Shown: positions 1 to 6,719, counted from the stretch's first letter. The stretch is DNA of 17,315 nt from DASVHS01 sp036001325 (GCA_036001325.1 DASYUK010000248.1:1-17315), one strand, 5' to 3'. Translations and numbers: made by a program. The notes: generated from the sequence alone by a model not told the origin.

Positions 1-774
1 CACGACGCGCTTCAGGATGAAGCCGACTTCGCGCAGAACCTGACTTCCGGCGAGATGACCATGCGTGTCGTTGATTTCCTTGAACTGATCGAGGTCCATG
101 AAGATCACCACGAGCTCTTTTCCGCTCGTCCGCGCCTCGGTCAGGCTCTCGTTGACGCGGACGTTGAACCAGCGATCGTTGTAGAGGCCGGTCAGGTCGT
201 CCTTCTTCGCCAGCTCCTGCGCGCGTTTGGCATCGAGCGCGTTCTGCAGTGTGAACGACGTGTAGCCGGCGAAGATCTCCAGCAGCGTCATGTCGCGTTG
301 GGTGAACGTCTTTCCGTCGAGACGATTGATCAGCTCTAGAACGCCGCAGACGTGCTTACCGATATAGATCGGCACGGCCACGATCGAATGCGACTTGTGT
401 CCGGTCAACTCGTCGATCTCGCGATAGAAATGTTTGTCCGTGTCGACGTCAGCCGAGAGATAGGGTGTGCTGAATTGATAAACCTGACCGACGATGCCGT
501 GCTTTGCGGAGAGGCGCTGGCCGACGAGATCGCGCGCCGAATCGCCGAACGCGGCGATGAAGACCAGCTCGTTCTCCTCGCGTGATGCCATCTTCCGGAA
601 CGGATCGTCGAGAAGGATCGAGCCTGATTCGGACGGCACGAACTCGAACGCCTTTTTCAAAATCTCGCGAAGGACCAGATCGAGATCCACATCGGTTCCG
701 AGCGACAATCCGGATTTGTGTCGCTCCAGGAAACGTTCGAGCTGCGGGATCTCGAGCGAATGGAACTGGATCAT
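1..774 (-). CDS. GAF-GGDEF diguanylate cyclase-like protein (partial, 3' end off window)
   Basis: Reading leftwards from an ATG at 774, the frame stays open for 258 codons to the window edge. Residues about 28-178 look like a GAF sensor domain. A GGDEF domain starts near residue 190 (DDLTGLYNDRWF at 192-203, then MDLDQFKEIND around 226-236, containing the metal-binding aspartate). The GG(D/E)EF catalytic loop would lie just beyond position 1, so activity cannot be judged. The family makes cyclic di-GMP from GTP in response to a ligand or redox signal bound by GAF. There is no signal peptide or membrane segment, so it should be cytoplasmic. It lies 18 bp downstream of the HELVH gene on the same strand. 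A perfect TATAAT overlaps the stop codon of that gene, so it may also have its own promoter with a very short leader. Confidence 0.85.
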   Translation of the reverse strand, partial: MIQFHSLEIPQLERFLERHKSGLSLGTDVDLDLVLREILKKAFEFVPSESGSILLDDPFRKMASREENELVFIAAFGDSARDLVGQRLSAKHGIVGQVYQFSTPYLSADVDTDKHFYREIDELTGHKSHSIVAVPIYIGKHVCGVLELINRLDGKTFTQRDMTLLEIFAGYTSFTLQNALDAKRAQELAKKDDLTGLYNDRWFNVRVNESLTEARTSGKELVVIFMDLDQFKEINDTHGHLAGSQVLREVGFILKRVV

Positions 775-791
775 GTCAAGGAATTGAGTCG

Positions 792-797
792 ATTATA
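792..797 (-). promoter_or_regulatory. Candidate -10 box (TATAAT) for the GAF-GGDEF gene
   Basis: On the minus strand a perfect TATAAT ends 17 nt before the ATG at 774 and overlaps the stop codon of the upstream gene. No convincing -35 is seen. The predicted transcript would have a leader of about 10 nt. Confidence 0.4.
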
Positions 798-1125
798 GGA
801 TTTTCTCCGCCGCCAGCGCTTCCATCTCGAACGAGATATTCCGATACGCCTCGGCTGCGGAAAGGCCGCGGCGGCGCAGCGCGACGAACTCGGCAAGATA
901 GCGCCAATAGAACCGCAGCGCGCCCAGGCGCGCGATCTGCTGCACGTGCACCAGCTCATGGCGGAGCAGTTGTTCGAGATGTTGCTCGGCGACGTCGGCG
1001 GCGACGTAGATGCGCCGGCCGATGGTGATGGCGGCAACACCGCGCACGAGGAAGAGGCGCAGCCACCATGGATAACCATGGCGCACTTTCGCGTGGGCCT
1101 CAGTGATGGCAGCTTGCAATGACAT
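793..1125 (-). CDS. Small HELVH-motif (putative zinc peptidase-like) protein
   Basis: 110 residues. The central RHELVHVQQIARLG stretch (HExxH at about residues 56-60) is the zinc-binding signature of gluzincin-like peptidases, and the surrounding pattern resembles short DUF4157-like proteins. No third zinc ligand is obvious, and the protein is much shorter than a full M48 or M56 protease, so catalysis is uncertain. The region before the motif (WWLRLFLVRGVAAITIG) is hydrophobic and could touch the membrane. It is divergent from the exported metallo-hydrolase at 1143 with only 17 bp between start codons, and is followed by the GAF-GGDEF gene. Substrate unknown. Confidence 0.65.
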   Translation of the reverse strand: MSLQAAITEAHAKVRHGYPWWLRLFLVRGVAAITIGRRIYVAADVAEQHLEQLLRHELVHVQQIARLGALRFYWRYLAEFVALRRRGLSAAEAYRNISFEMEALAAEKIL

Positions 1126-1128
1126 CGG

Positions 1129-1134
1129 TAGAAT
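1129..1134 (+). promoter_or_regulatory. Candidate leaderless -10 box (TAGAAT)
   Basis: TAGAAT lies 8 nt before the ATG at 1143, so transcription would begin at or next to the start codon. No Shine-Dalgarno sequence is present. The same arrangement recurs at other genes in the window. Confidence 0.45.
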
Positions 1135-1142
1135 GGCGCGCC

Positions 1143-2030
1143 ATGCGCAGAGTATTCGTTTTTGCTATCGCTCTCTATGCTGTCACGGCGTCTGCCCAGG
1201 AGCGGGACTTCAGCAAAGTCGAAGTGAAGGCGACGAAGGTCGCCGGAACGGTGTACATGCTCACCGGATCGGGCGGCAACATCGGCGTCTCGGCCGGCGA
1301 TGACGGCATCGTGATCATCGACGACCAGTTCGCGCCGCTCGCACCGAAGATCATTCAGGCGCTCAACGGCATCACCGACAAGTCGATCAAATTCATCATC
1401 AACACGCATTTTCACGGCGATCACGTCGGCGGAAATGAGATCTTTGCCCACACCGGCACGATCATCGCGCACGACAACGTGCGCAAACGGCTGCAGAGCG
1501 GAACGACCGCACGTGACGGCAGCTCGAGACCTCCCGCAGCGAAGCAGGCGCTCCCGATCGTCACATTCAACGACACGGCGACGGTGCACGTAAATGGCGA
1601 AGACATCCGCGCGGTTCACTTCCCGAGTGGCCACACCGACGGAGATGCGGTCATCTATTTCCCGCAGTCGAACGTCGTGCACATGGGCGACGACTTTTTC
1701 AACGGGCGGTTTCCCTTCATCGATGTCGCGAACGGCGGAAGCGTCAAGGGATTGATCGCGAACGTCGACAAAGTCATCGCATTGCTTCCCGATGATGTGA
1801 AGGTGATTCCCGGCCACGGTGACCTCTCCGATAAGGCTGGTCTGCGCCGATTCGTCGATATGCTCAAAGGAACATCGGGTACGGTGGAAAGGGCCATCAA
1901 AGCGGGACGCTCGCTCGATCAGATGAAGGCCGACAAGATCCTCGCCCAGTGGGACGAGTGGGGACCGCAAGGGTGGTTCGTGAGCTCGGACGGCTTTATC
2001 GAGATGCTTTACGGCGACCTCTCGCGGTGA
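1143..2030 (+). CDS. Exported metallo-beta-lactamase-fold hydrolase
   Basis: 295 residues from the ATG at 1143. The frame is open from 1119, but the later ATG begins a clean signal peptide (MRRVFVFAIALYAVTASA, cleavage after residue 18) and sits 8 nt after a TAGAAT box. Zinc ligands are visible: HFHGDH at 89-94 (H89, H91, D93, H94), H164 in PSGHTDGD, D183 or D184 in HMGDDFF, and H225 in PGHGD. All ligands are intact, so a binuclear zinc enzyme in the periplasm is likely. Members of this fold include beta-lactamases, thioesterases and quinoprotein-linked cyclase-like proteins; the sequence does not fix the substrate. It converges on the DUF4442 gene, with a hairpin repeat between them. Confidence 0.85.
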   Translation: MRRVFVFAIALYAVTASAQERDFSKVEVKATKVAGTVYMLTGSGGNIGVSAGDDGIVIIDDQFAPLAPKIIQALNGITDKSIKFIINTHFHGDHVGGNEIFAHTGTIIAHDNVRKRLQSGTTARDGSSRPPAAKQALPIVTFNDTATVHVNGEDIRAVHFPSGHTDGDAVIYFPQSNVVHMGDDFFNGRFPFIDVANGGSVKGLIANVDKVIALLPDDVKVIPGHGDLSDKAGLRRFVDMLKGTSGTVERAIKAGRSLDQMKADKILAQWDEWGPQGWFVSSDGFIEMLYGDLSR

Positions 2031-2031
2031 T

Positions 2032-2105
2032 TGGGGTCAGGTCTTTACTTTTCAGTTTTTTTCTCCACGCGGTAGAAAAAAGTGAAAAACAAAGACCTGA
2101 CCCCA
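2032..2105. repeat. Long palindromic repeat with GGGGTCAGGTCTTT arms
   Basis: TGGGGTCAGGTCTTT (2032-2046) is matched by its exact reverse complement at 2091-2105, and pairing continues imperfectly inward through T/A-rich arms to a loop of a few bases near 2068. It occupies almost the whole gap between two convergent genes and could end transcription from both sides. From memory, this arm sequence resembles dispersed palindromes seen near REP-associated transposases in several phyla; no transposase is visible here. Confidence 0.75.
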
Positions 2106-2108
2106 TGT

Positions 2109-2567
2109 TCATCGCTTCTTGAGTGACAGCGTCATCTCGAACTTCGCGACCGGGTCATCGCCCAGCTTCGACGGCACCGTCGCGGTGACGTGAACCACGG
2201 CATCCTCGCGTTCGCCGCTCGCCAGCGTGCGGCCGATCAGATCCTGAATCAGAAAACCATCTTCGTTCGTGAAGAGCACGTCGTCTTCGGCTCGTTTCAG
2301 AAATTCCGCTCGAACAGTCTTGAACACAAACGAGAGATTCAGTTTCCGCTTTTGCATCTGATCGAACGCGATCAGACCGGCGGCGACATCGGCGCCCATG
2401 CAGAGGACGCCGAGGTACATGGCGTGGATGTCGTTGCGGCGGGTCCGCCAGGTGAGCGGGATCTTCACCACGCAACGGCGCTCGTTGATCTCGAGAATCG
2501 ACGGCTTCACGAACCAGAGCAGAAACACGTTGCGCAGCGACCAGAGGCGCACGCCCCGCGTATTCAT
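2109..2567 (-). CDS. DUF4442 hotdog-fold thioesterase-like protein
   Basis: 152 residues. The pattern KIPLTWRTRRNDIHAMYLGVLCMGADVAAGLIAFD is typical of DUF4442, a hotdog-fold family related to PaaI-type acyl-CoA thioesterases: an N-terminal strand and helix followed by the central helix carrying HAMYLG. The family is thought to act on acyl thioesters, but the substrate is unproven. Its ATG overlaps the TGA of the upstream SDR gene by 4 bp (ATGA), so the two should be translationally coupled. This pairing suggests a shared role in lipid or acyl metabolism (inference). The gene ends 4 bp before the hairpin repeat at 2032-2105. Confidence 0.75.
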   Translation of the reverse strand: MNTRGVRLWSLRNVFLLWFVKPSILEINERRCVVKIPLTWRTRRNDIHAMYLGVLCMGADVAAGLIAFDQMQKRKLNLSFVFKTVRAEFLKRAEDDVLFTNEDGFLIQDLIGRTLASGEREDAVVHVTATVPSKLGDDPVAKFEMTLSLKKR

Positions 2568-3340
2568 CGCTTCACCTTGGACGGATCGATCTTGCGGCGC
2601 GCTTGCGGTGCGGTGATGCGATCGTAGATCGCGTCGGGCAGGATCCGCAGGAAACGCATCAGCAACGACGTCGCTAACGGGAACTGCACTACGCGCTTGC
2701 CGCGCTCGATGCCGTCGGCGATGACCTTCGCCGCTTCGTCCGCATGCATGAGGAAGGGCATCTTGTACTTGTTCTTCTCCGTCATCGCGGTAGCGATGAA
2801 ACCGGGATTGACGGTCGTCACGCCGACGCCGTACGGCGCGAGCTCGATGCGGCTCGCCTCGAGAAACGCCTGCATCGCCGCCTTGCTCGCTGAATATGCG
2901 GCGGCAGTCGGCAACCCGCGCAGGCCGGCTACCGACGCGATTCCCGCGAATCGTCCGCTTCGCCTGTCGACCATGGAGGGGATCGTCGCCGCGAACAGAT
3001 AGATCATGCCGAGGACGTTGACGCGGATGGTCTGCTCGGCGTCGGCGAGGTTGAATTTCGTGGCATGACCGGGGATGCCGACACCGGCGTTCGCCACGGC
3101 CAGATCAAAGGTTCCTCCGAGCTCGGCTTCGCCGCGTCGCACGGCGCGCTCGACCGCGGCGGAGTCGGTGACATCGCAGGCGATCGCCACCGCTTTTCCC
3201 GGCAGGCTCGCGCGCACCTGATCGAGCGCCTCGGCGCGCCGAGCCAGAAGCGCCAGCGACCAACCACGGCCTCCGAGCTCGCGCGCGAGCGCCGCGCCGA
3301 TACCGCTCGATCCGCCGGTGATGATGACGTTCTTCGACAA
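2564..3340 (-). CDS. Short-chain dehydrogenase/reductase (SDR)
   Basis: 258 residues, usual length for a classical SDR. Visible motifs: TGGSSGIG at 8-15 (NAD(P) binding), NAG at 84-86, N108, S136 and YSASK at 149-153, the complete Asn-Ser-Tyr-Lys tetrad. It should be a soluble NAD(P)-dependent oxidoreductase of alcohols or ketones, substrate unknown. The start chosen is TTG at 3340-3338, because the cofactor motif begins a few residues later; an ATG slightly upstream is in another frame. A GATAAT box lies 8 nt before the TTG and there is no Shine-Dalgarno, suggesting a leaderless mRNA. First gene of an operon with the DUF4442 gene (4-bp overlap). Confidence 0.88.
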   Translation of the reverse strand: MSKNVIITGGSSGIGAALARELGGRGWSLALLARRAEALDQVRASLPGKAVAIACDVTDSAAVERAVRRGEAELGGTFDLAVANAGVGIPGHATKFNLADAEQTIRVNVLGMIYLFAATIPSMVDRRSGRFAGIASVAGLRGLPTAAAYSASKAAMQAFLEASRIELAPYGVGVTTVNPGFIATAMTEKNKYKMPFLMHADEAAKVIADGIERGKRVVQFPLATSLLMRFLRILPDAIYDRITAPQARRKIDPSKVKR

Positions 3341-3348
3341 GCGCAGGC

Positions 3349-3354
3349 ATTATC
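3349..3354 (-). promoter_or_regulatory. Candidate leaderless -10 box (GATAAT) for the SDR operon
   Basis: GATAAT on the minus strand, 8 nt before the TTG start of the SDR gene. No ribosome binding site is present between them. Confidence 0.4.
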
Positions 3355-3388
3355 TCCAAACAGCGCTGACGCATGTCATCATTTGAGA

Positions 3389-3550
3389 ATGCGAGTCGTG
3401 CTCGCGGCGCTCCTCGTCGCCACGCCGCTTCGCGCGGGATTCATCTACGACGCTCGAGGAGAAGCGAATGCAGAATTCTGCATTCCGCAGTTTGTCACTT
3501 CCGTCTTCCCATTCCATCCAAAGCGTCGGCAACGCTCCATTCGTGAGTAG
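3389..3550 (+). pseudogene. Possible remnant of an exported protein gene
   Basis: From ATG 3389 the frame encodes 53 residues. The first 17 (MRVVLAALLVATPLRAG) look like a signal peptide, followed by FIYDARGEANAEF. The rest is the translation of a palindrome (3466-3485) and flanking sequence, with no domain character. This could be the 5' end of a secreted-protein gene cut short by a repeat insertion, or a spurious frame. It ends in the presumed promoter of the PsiE-like gene. Confidence 0.3.
3466..3485. repeat. 20-bp perfect palindrome GAATGCAGAATTCTGCATTC
   Basis: The sequence equals its own reverse complement over 20 bp. It can be parsed as inverted copies of a heptamer (TGCATTC type), like the longer heptamer-based inverted repeats at 6295-6480 and 7506-7597. 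Confidence 0.7.
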
Positions 3551-3553
3551 ACT
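3548..3553 (+). promoter_or_regulatory. Candidate leaderless -10 box (TAGACT)
   Basis: TAGACT lies 10 nt before the ATG at 3564; no Shine-Dalgarno sequence lies between them. Confidence 0.35.
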
Positions 3554-3563
3554 AGTCACCCTT

Positions 3564-4040
3564 ATGCCTACCGAGCCGGTATCGATCACCCGCGCGTGGA
3601 TCGCGCGCGTGTTCACGATGTTCGAAGACATCGTCTACGTGGGCCTGGGGCTGCTGCTCGCGGCGAGTGCCTTTTCGCTTCTGATCGGAGGCGTTTCCGC
3701 GTTCGTCGAAAATCTCAGCGCCGGAACATTCTTTCTGAACATGATCGGACTGCTCGATCGCATTCTGCTGATCCTGCTCGTCGTCGAGTTGCTGTACACG
3801 GTTCAGGTCTCGTTTCGCGAACACTCGCTCGTCCCCGAGCCGTTTCTTCTCGTCGGCGTGATCGCCGCAATCAGACGCGTGCTCGTTCTGACCGCGGAAT
3901 TCGGACACATCGCCCAGGCCACAGAAGCGATGTTTCAGCGGTTCATCGCCGAGCTGGCCGTTCTGACGGTTCTCATCTTGGTGCTCGTGCTCTCGCTGAT
4001 GCTTCTTCGCAAGCGGCCGGTCATGGCGCAGCGGGCGTGA
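3564..4040 (+). CDS. PsiE-like (phosphate-starvation-inducible E family) membrane protein
   Basis: 158 residues from ATG 3564. An upstream in-frame ATG at 3468 lies inside a palindrome and would add residues without domain character, so it was rejected. Four hydrophobic segments are visible, about 24-46, 60-82, 92-112 and 129-148. The stretch EPFLLVGVIAAIRRVLVLTAE (92-112) matches the conserved PsiE-family core, with the arginine pair inside a hydrophobic helix. PsiE proteins are inner-membrane proteins of unknown biochemical function, first noticed under phosphate limitation in enterobacteria. No Pho-box-like sequence was recognised. It converges on LigD, with 3 bp between the stop codons. 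Confidence 0.75.
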   Translation: MPTEPVSITRAWIARVFTMFEDIVYVGLGLLLAASAFSLLIGGVSAFVENLSAGTFFLNMIGLLDRILLILLVVELLYTVQVSFREHSLVPEPFLLVGVIAAIRRVLVLTAEFGHIAQATEAMFQRFIAELAVLTVLILVLVLSLMLLRKRPVMAQRA

Positions 4041-4043
4041 CCC

Positions 4044-5900
4044 TCATGTCAGCTTCGGCAACCGGGCCTTCTTCTTGAAGACGTCCTCGAAGAGATCGCC
4101 CACCTGATCGAGCCGCTTCGGCATCGTGCGCAAATTGAATTTCAGCGGATCGAGCTTCTTCGTCACCTCGCTCCACTTCAGCGGCGCGGAAACCGGCGCA
4201 CCGTCGATCGCCCGCAGCGAATACGGCGCGACGATCGTCTTGCCGTACGCGTTCTGCATGCAATCGAGATAGAGACGGCCGCGCCGCTTCGCCAGACTCC
4301 GCTCGACGGTCATCGTCGAGACCTTCGATGTCACGGCCGCGGCGAGCGAGCAGGCGAACTCGTTCGCATCTTCGTGTGAGTAGCCGGACGCCAGAGGCAC
4401 AAAGACGTGGATGCCCCGCTTGCCCGAGGTTTTCGGGACGCTCGGCAGCTCGAGGTTCTCGAGAACCTTGCGCATAACGATCGCCGCCTCGATGGCCTGC
4501 TCGATCCCTTTCCCTTTCGCCGGATCGAGATCAAAGACGATCCAGTCCGGCTCATCGAGGCTGTCCGCCCGCGAATGCCACATGTGAATCGTCAGCACCG
4601 ACATCTGCGCCAGCCAGCGCAATGCATCGGGACGATCGACGACGAGATGCTTGACGGACTTGTGACTCGTCGTGCGCGTCGGTGTCTCCACGATCTTGAG
4701 CCAGCCGGGCGCTTCGCGGCCGATGTTCTGATGGAACCAGGACGGTTTGTGGATCCCCTGGTTCCAATGCTCGAGCGCGAGCGGGCGATCGCGCAGCGCG
4801 CGGAGCATCGGCTCGGCCACCGCGTCGTAGTAGTCCGCGACGTCTTGTTTCGTGATGCGATCGCGCGGGTAGAGAAGGCGGTCGGGGTTGGAGAGCGTGA
4901 CTTTTTCGCCCCTCCCCCGGCGCTTCGCGCCGCCCTCTCCCACAGGGAGAGGGCTCTGAATCTTCACTGGTTTTTCTCGCACCACTTCCTCCGGCGATTT
5001 GTCGTCGCGCAATCCGAGAAATGCTGGATGACGCAGACGATTGTCCGACGTCCATTCCGTGAATGCCACCTGCGCCACGAGGCGCGGCTTGACCCACGTG
5101 GCGTCGCGTGTACGCGGAGCGCCTTTGACGGTGGTGACCGGCACTACGTCCTTCGACAGTTCATCCTTGAGCCAGACGCGCATCTTGTACGAGAAGCCGG
5201 TGCCGACTTTGCCAGCGTATGTGTACTGACCGTCGTCGCCGCGCACGGCCAGATGGAGCGATCCGATCTCGCGCGATGAGTGCGTGCTCGGCTGAAATCC
5301 GACGATCACGAACTCCTGCTCGTTGAGCGCCTTGATCTTCAGCCAGTCTCGCGATCGCCGCGGCTCATAGCAGGAGCTGTTCTTCTTGGCGATGATGCCT
5401 TCGAATCCGGATCTCTTCGCGCGTTCGAGCGCCTTCACGCCCGGTTCATGGAGTGTTTCCGAGATCGCGATCTGCACAGGCGTCCGGCGAAGCAGTTTCT
5501 CGAGCAGCGCGCGCCGCTCCTTGTAGGTCAGTTGCCGTAGATCGCGGCCGTCGAGCCAGAGGACGTCGAACACGAACATCTTTTCGCGCTTCTCCCCCTG
5601 CTGCAGCAATTGAAAACGCGGCGCGCCATGTTCATCGAGCGCCACCACCTCCCCATCGATCACCATCTCCGGACCGCGGAGCTTCCGCAGCGCATCGGCG
5701 ATGTGTGGAAAGCGAGGCTCGAGATTGAGCTCGTTGCGGCTCCACATCGCCAGGCGGCCGTCGGCGATCGCGGCGATGGCGCGAAAGCCGTCGTATTTCA
5801 GCTCGTACGTCCAGTTCTCCTCGTCGCGCGGCGGTGAGTCCGCGAGCGTCGCCAGCATCGGCGGAAAGACGCGGCGCAGGAGTTGTTCAGGCGACGACAT
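4044..5900 (-). CDS. ligD: LigD: ATP-dependent DNA ligase plus primase-polymerase domain
   Basis: 618 residues. The N-terminal ligase domain has ELKYDGFR (nucleophile K35), MFVFDVLWLDG (108-118), EGIIAKK (167-173) and WLKIK (186-190), then an OB fold to about 300. The C-terminal LigD polymerase domain (about 333-600) has DLDP (D457, D459), TSGKRGIHVF (H498) and YLDCMQN (D546). LigD repairs double-strand breaks by non-homologous end joining, usually with Ku; no ku gene is in the window. The 3'-phosphoesterase domain found in many LigDs is absent. The order ligase then polymerase is one of the known arrangements. Residues about 316-331 are the translation of a palindromic repeat sitting exactly in the interdomain linker. 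The start overlaps the end of the kinase-like gene by 14 bp, so the two are co-transcribed. Confidence 0.95.
   Translation of the reverse strand: MSSPEQLLRRVFPPMLATLADSPPRDEENWTYELKYDGFRAIAAIADGRLAMWSRNELNLEPRFPHIADALRKLRGPEMVIDGEVVALDEHGAPRFQLLQQGEKREKMFVFDVLWLDGRDLRQLTYKERRALLEKLLRRTPVQIAISETLHEPGVKALERAKRSGFEGIIAKKNSSCYEPRRSRDWLKIKALNEQEFVIVGFQPSTHSSREIGSLHLAVRGDDGQYTYAGKVGTGFSYKMRVWLKDELSKDVVPVTTVKGAPRTRDATWVKPRLVAQVAFTEWTSDNRLRHPAFLGLRDDKSPEEVVREKPVKIQSPLPVGEGGAKRRGRGEKVTLSNPDRLLYPRDRITKQDVADYYDAVAEPMLRALRDRPLALEHWNQGIHKPSWFHQNIGREAPGWLKIVETPTRTTSHKSVKHLVVDRPDALRWLAQMSVLTIHMWHSRADSLDEPDWIVFDLDPAKGKGIEQAIEAAIVMRKVLENLELPSVPKTSGKRGIHVFVPLASGYSHEDANEFACSLAAAVTSKVSTMTVERSLAKRRGRLYLDCMQNAYGKTIVAPYSLRAIDGAPVSAPLKWSEVTKKLDPLKFNLRTMPKRLDQVGDLFEDVFKKKARLPKLT
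4908..4954. repeat. Palindromic repeat translated in frame in the LigD linker
   Basis: Two hairpins stand side by side: GGCGC-TTC-GCGCC (4919-4931) and GCCCTCTCCC-ACA-GGGAGAGGGC (4932-4954), preceded by a C-rich tract. From memory, this kind of CCCTCTCCC/GGGAGAGGG palindrome is a common dispersed intergenic repeat whose translation gives SPLPVGEGGAKRRGRG. Here it is read in frame in LigD. Confidence 0.7.
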
Positions 5901-6294
5901 GGATCTCGTCGAATCCTTCCTCGAACTTCGGCGGGACGAGCTTCTTCGATGTGACGTAGATCGCCACGTCGGGCACGCGCCCCTTTCCTTCGCGCAGGCG
6001 ATTGCGTTCGACAGCCGTCTTCACGGGAATCTCGAAGTAATAACCGATGACGCGTGCGCCGTGACGGCGTCCGATCTCGATCAGCGGAGCGCGGGCAAGC
6101 GGCGTCGGATTCGTATTGTCGACGACGACCGGTTTCCCCTGATCCAGCGCCGCTTCGATGAGCTGCCGCTGCCGATCGTCGCGATGGCGAGCGCTCTTCA
6201 TCAGGTCCTTACTCACGTGCACATGTGTTGCCGCAAAGTGCTCGCGATAGTACGTGGACTTGCCCGAGCCTTGCAGACCGATGAAGATAACCAA
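5887..6294 (-). CDS. P-loop kinase, polynucleotide-kinase-like (AAA_33 type)
   Basis: 135 residues if started at TTG 6294. Walker A is GLQGSGKST (6-14), a Walker-B-like strand is KPVVVDNTNPT (54-64), and a lid-like basic stretch NRLREGKGRVP lies at 98-108. This pattern fits small P-loop kinases related to the 5'-kinase domain of T4 polynucleotide kinase. Its 3' end overlaps the LigD start by 14 bp, so a role in preparing DNA 5' ends for ligation is a reasonable inference. No ATG exists in frame before the P-loop. The frame continues upstream to another TTG at 6369, but that part is only translated heptamer repeat. TTG 6294 directly precedes VIFIGLQ, where such kinases usually begin; there is no Shine-Dalgarno. 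Confidence 0.7.
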   Translation of the reverse strand: MVIFIGLQGSGKSTYYREHFAATHVHVSKDLMKSARHRDDRQRQLIEAALDQGKPVVVDNTNPTPLARAPLIEIGRRHGARVIGYYFEIPVKTAVERNRLREGKGRVPDVAIYVTSKKLVPPKFEEGFDEIHVVA

Positions 6295-6370
6295 TTGTCG
6301 GTTGTCAGTGGTCAGTTGTCGGTCCGTCGCCACACCCGTACGATGACACCGACAACCGATCACCGACAAC
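6295..6370. repeat. Heptamer-based inverted repeat (TTGTCGG family)
   Basis: The left arm runs in 7-nt steps (TTGTCGG, TTGTCAG, TGGTCAG, TTGTCGG) from 6295 to about 6323. The right arm, about 6348-6370, carries the complementary units (ACCGACA, ACCGATC, ACCGACA). The loop between them is about 25 nt. The left arm abuts the first codon of the kinase-like gene. Confidence 0.75.
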
Positions 6371-6379
6371 TGTTGTCGC

Positions 6380-6480
6380 TAGTCCATAGTCCTTCGTCGT
6401 TCGGAAACTAACGACCAAGGACTAACGACCAAAGACTAACGACCAAGGACTAACGACCAAGGACCAACGACTAATGACCA
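6380..6480. repeat. Heptamer tandem array with short inverted arm (ACGACCA/AGGACTA)
   Basis: 6411-6480 is exactly ten consecutive 7-nt units: ACGACCA alternating with AGGACTA or AAGACTA, then AGGACCA, ACGACTA and ATGACCA. The stretch 6380-6400 (TAGTCCA, TAGTCCT, TCGTCGT) is the complementary arm, with a loop around 6401-6410. The tenth unit, ATGACCA at 6474-6480, contains the possible start codon of the next gene. Confidence 0.85.
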
Positions 6481-6719
6481 ACTTGATGTCGATCGAAGAG
6501 ATCAAGAGGAATGCGGTGGCGATCGCAGAAGAGCTGCGGACCACGAAATCGTCCCTGCCACCCGATCTTCGCCAACGCTTCATCGACCTTCGCGCCGCTC
6601 TCTTTCAGCGCGGGGTTTTCGATCCGGTTCTCGCTCGATTCGATTCCGCGACCGTGTCACACGCGTCGACACAAGAGATTGCCGAAGAGCTGACACAGAT
6701 CGCGGCGTCGCTGGTGTAA
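6474..6719 (+). CDS. Small hypothetical protein (81 aa)
   Basis: No family recognised. The predicted protein is mostly helical and charged (MSIEEIKRNAVAIAEELR and EIAEELTQIAASLV), soluble, without signal peptide. Two starts are possible: ATG 6474, inside the last heptamer repeat unit, or ATG 6486 (MSIEEIKRN), which is more natural because the residues before it (MTNL) are mostly repeat-derived. Neither has a ribosome binding site. It ends 19 bp before the TonB-like gene and may be transcribed with it. Codon use looks like that of neighbouring genes, supporting a real gene. Confidence 0.55.
   Translation: MTNLMSIEEIKRNAVAIAEELRTTKSSLPPDLRQRFIDLRAALFQRGVFDPVLARFDSATVSHASTQEIAEELTQIAASLV

Noticed and set aside
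771..1970. 399-codon minus-strand frame across three genes
   Set aside because: It runs through the hydrolase antisense and the HELVH gene out of frame, with no domain features.
3468..3563. Upstream start for the PsiE-like gene at 3468
   Set aside because: This ATG lies inside the 20-bp palindrome, and the added residues have no similarity to the membrane-protein family; ATG 3564 follows a -10-like box.
4407..5279. 290-codon plus-strand frame inside LigD
   Set aside because: Antisense shadow; LigD on the minus strand has all catalytic motifs.
6411..6480. CRISPR array
   Set aside because: The units are 7 nt long and contiguous, with no spacers.
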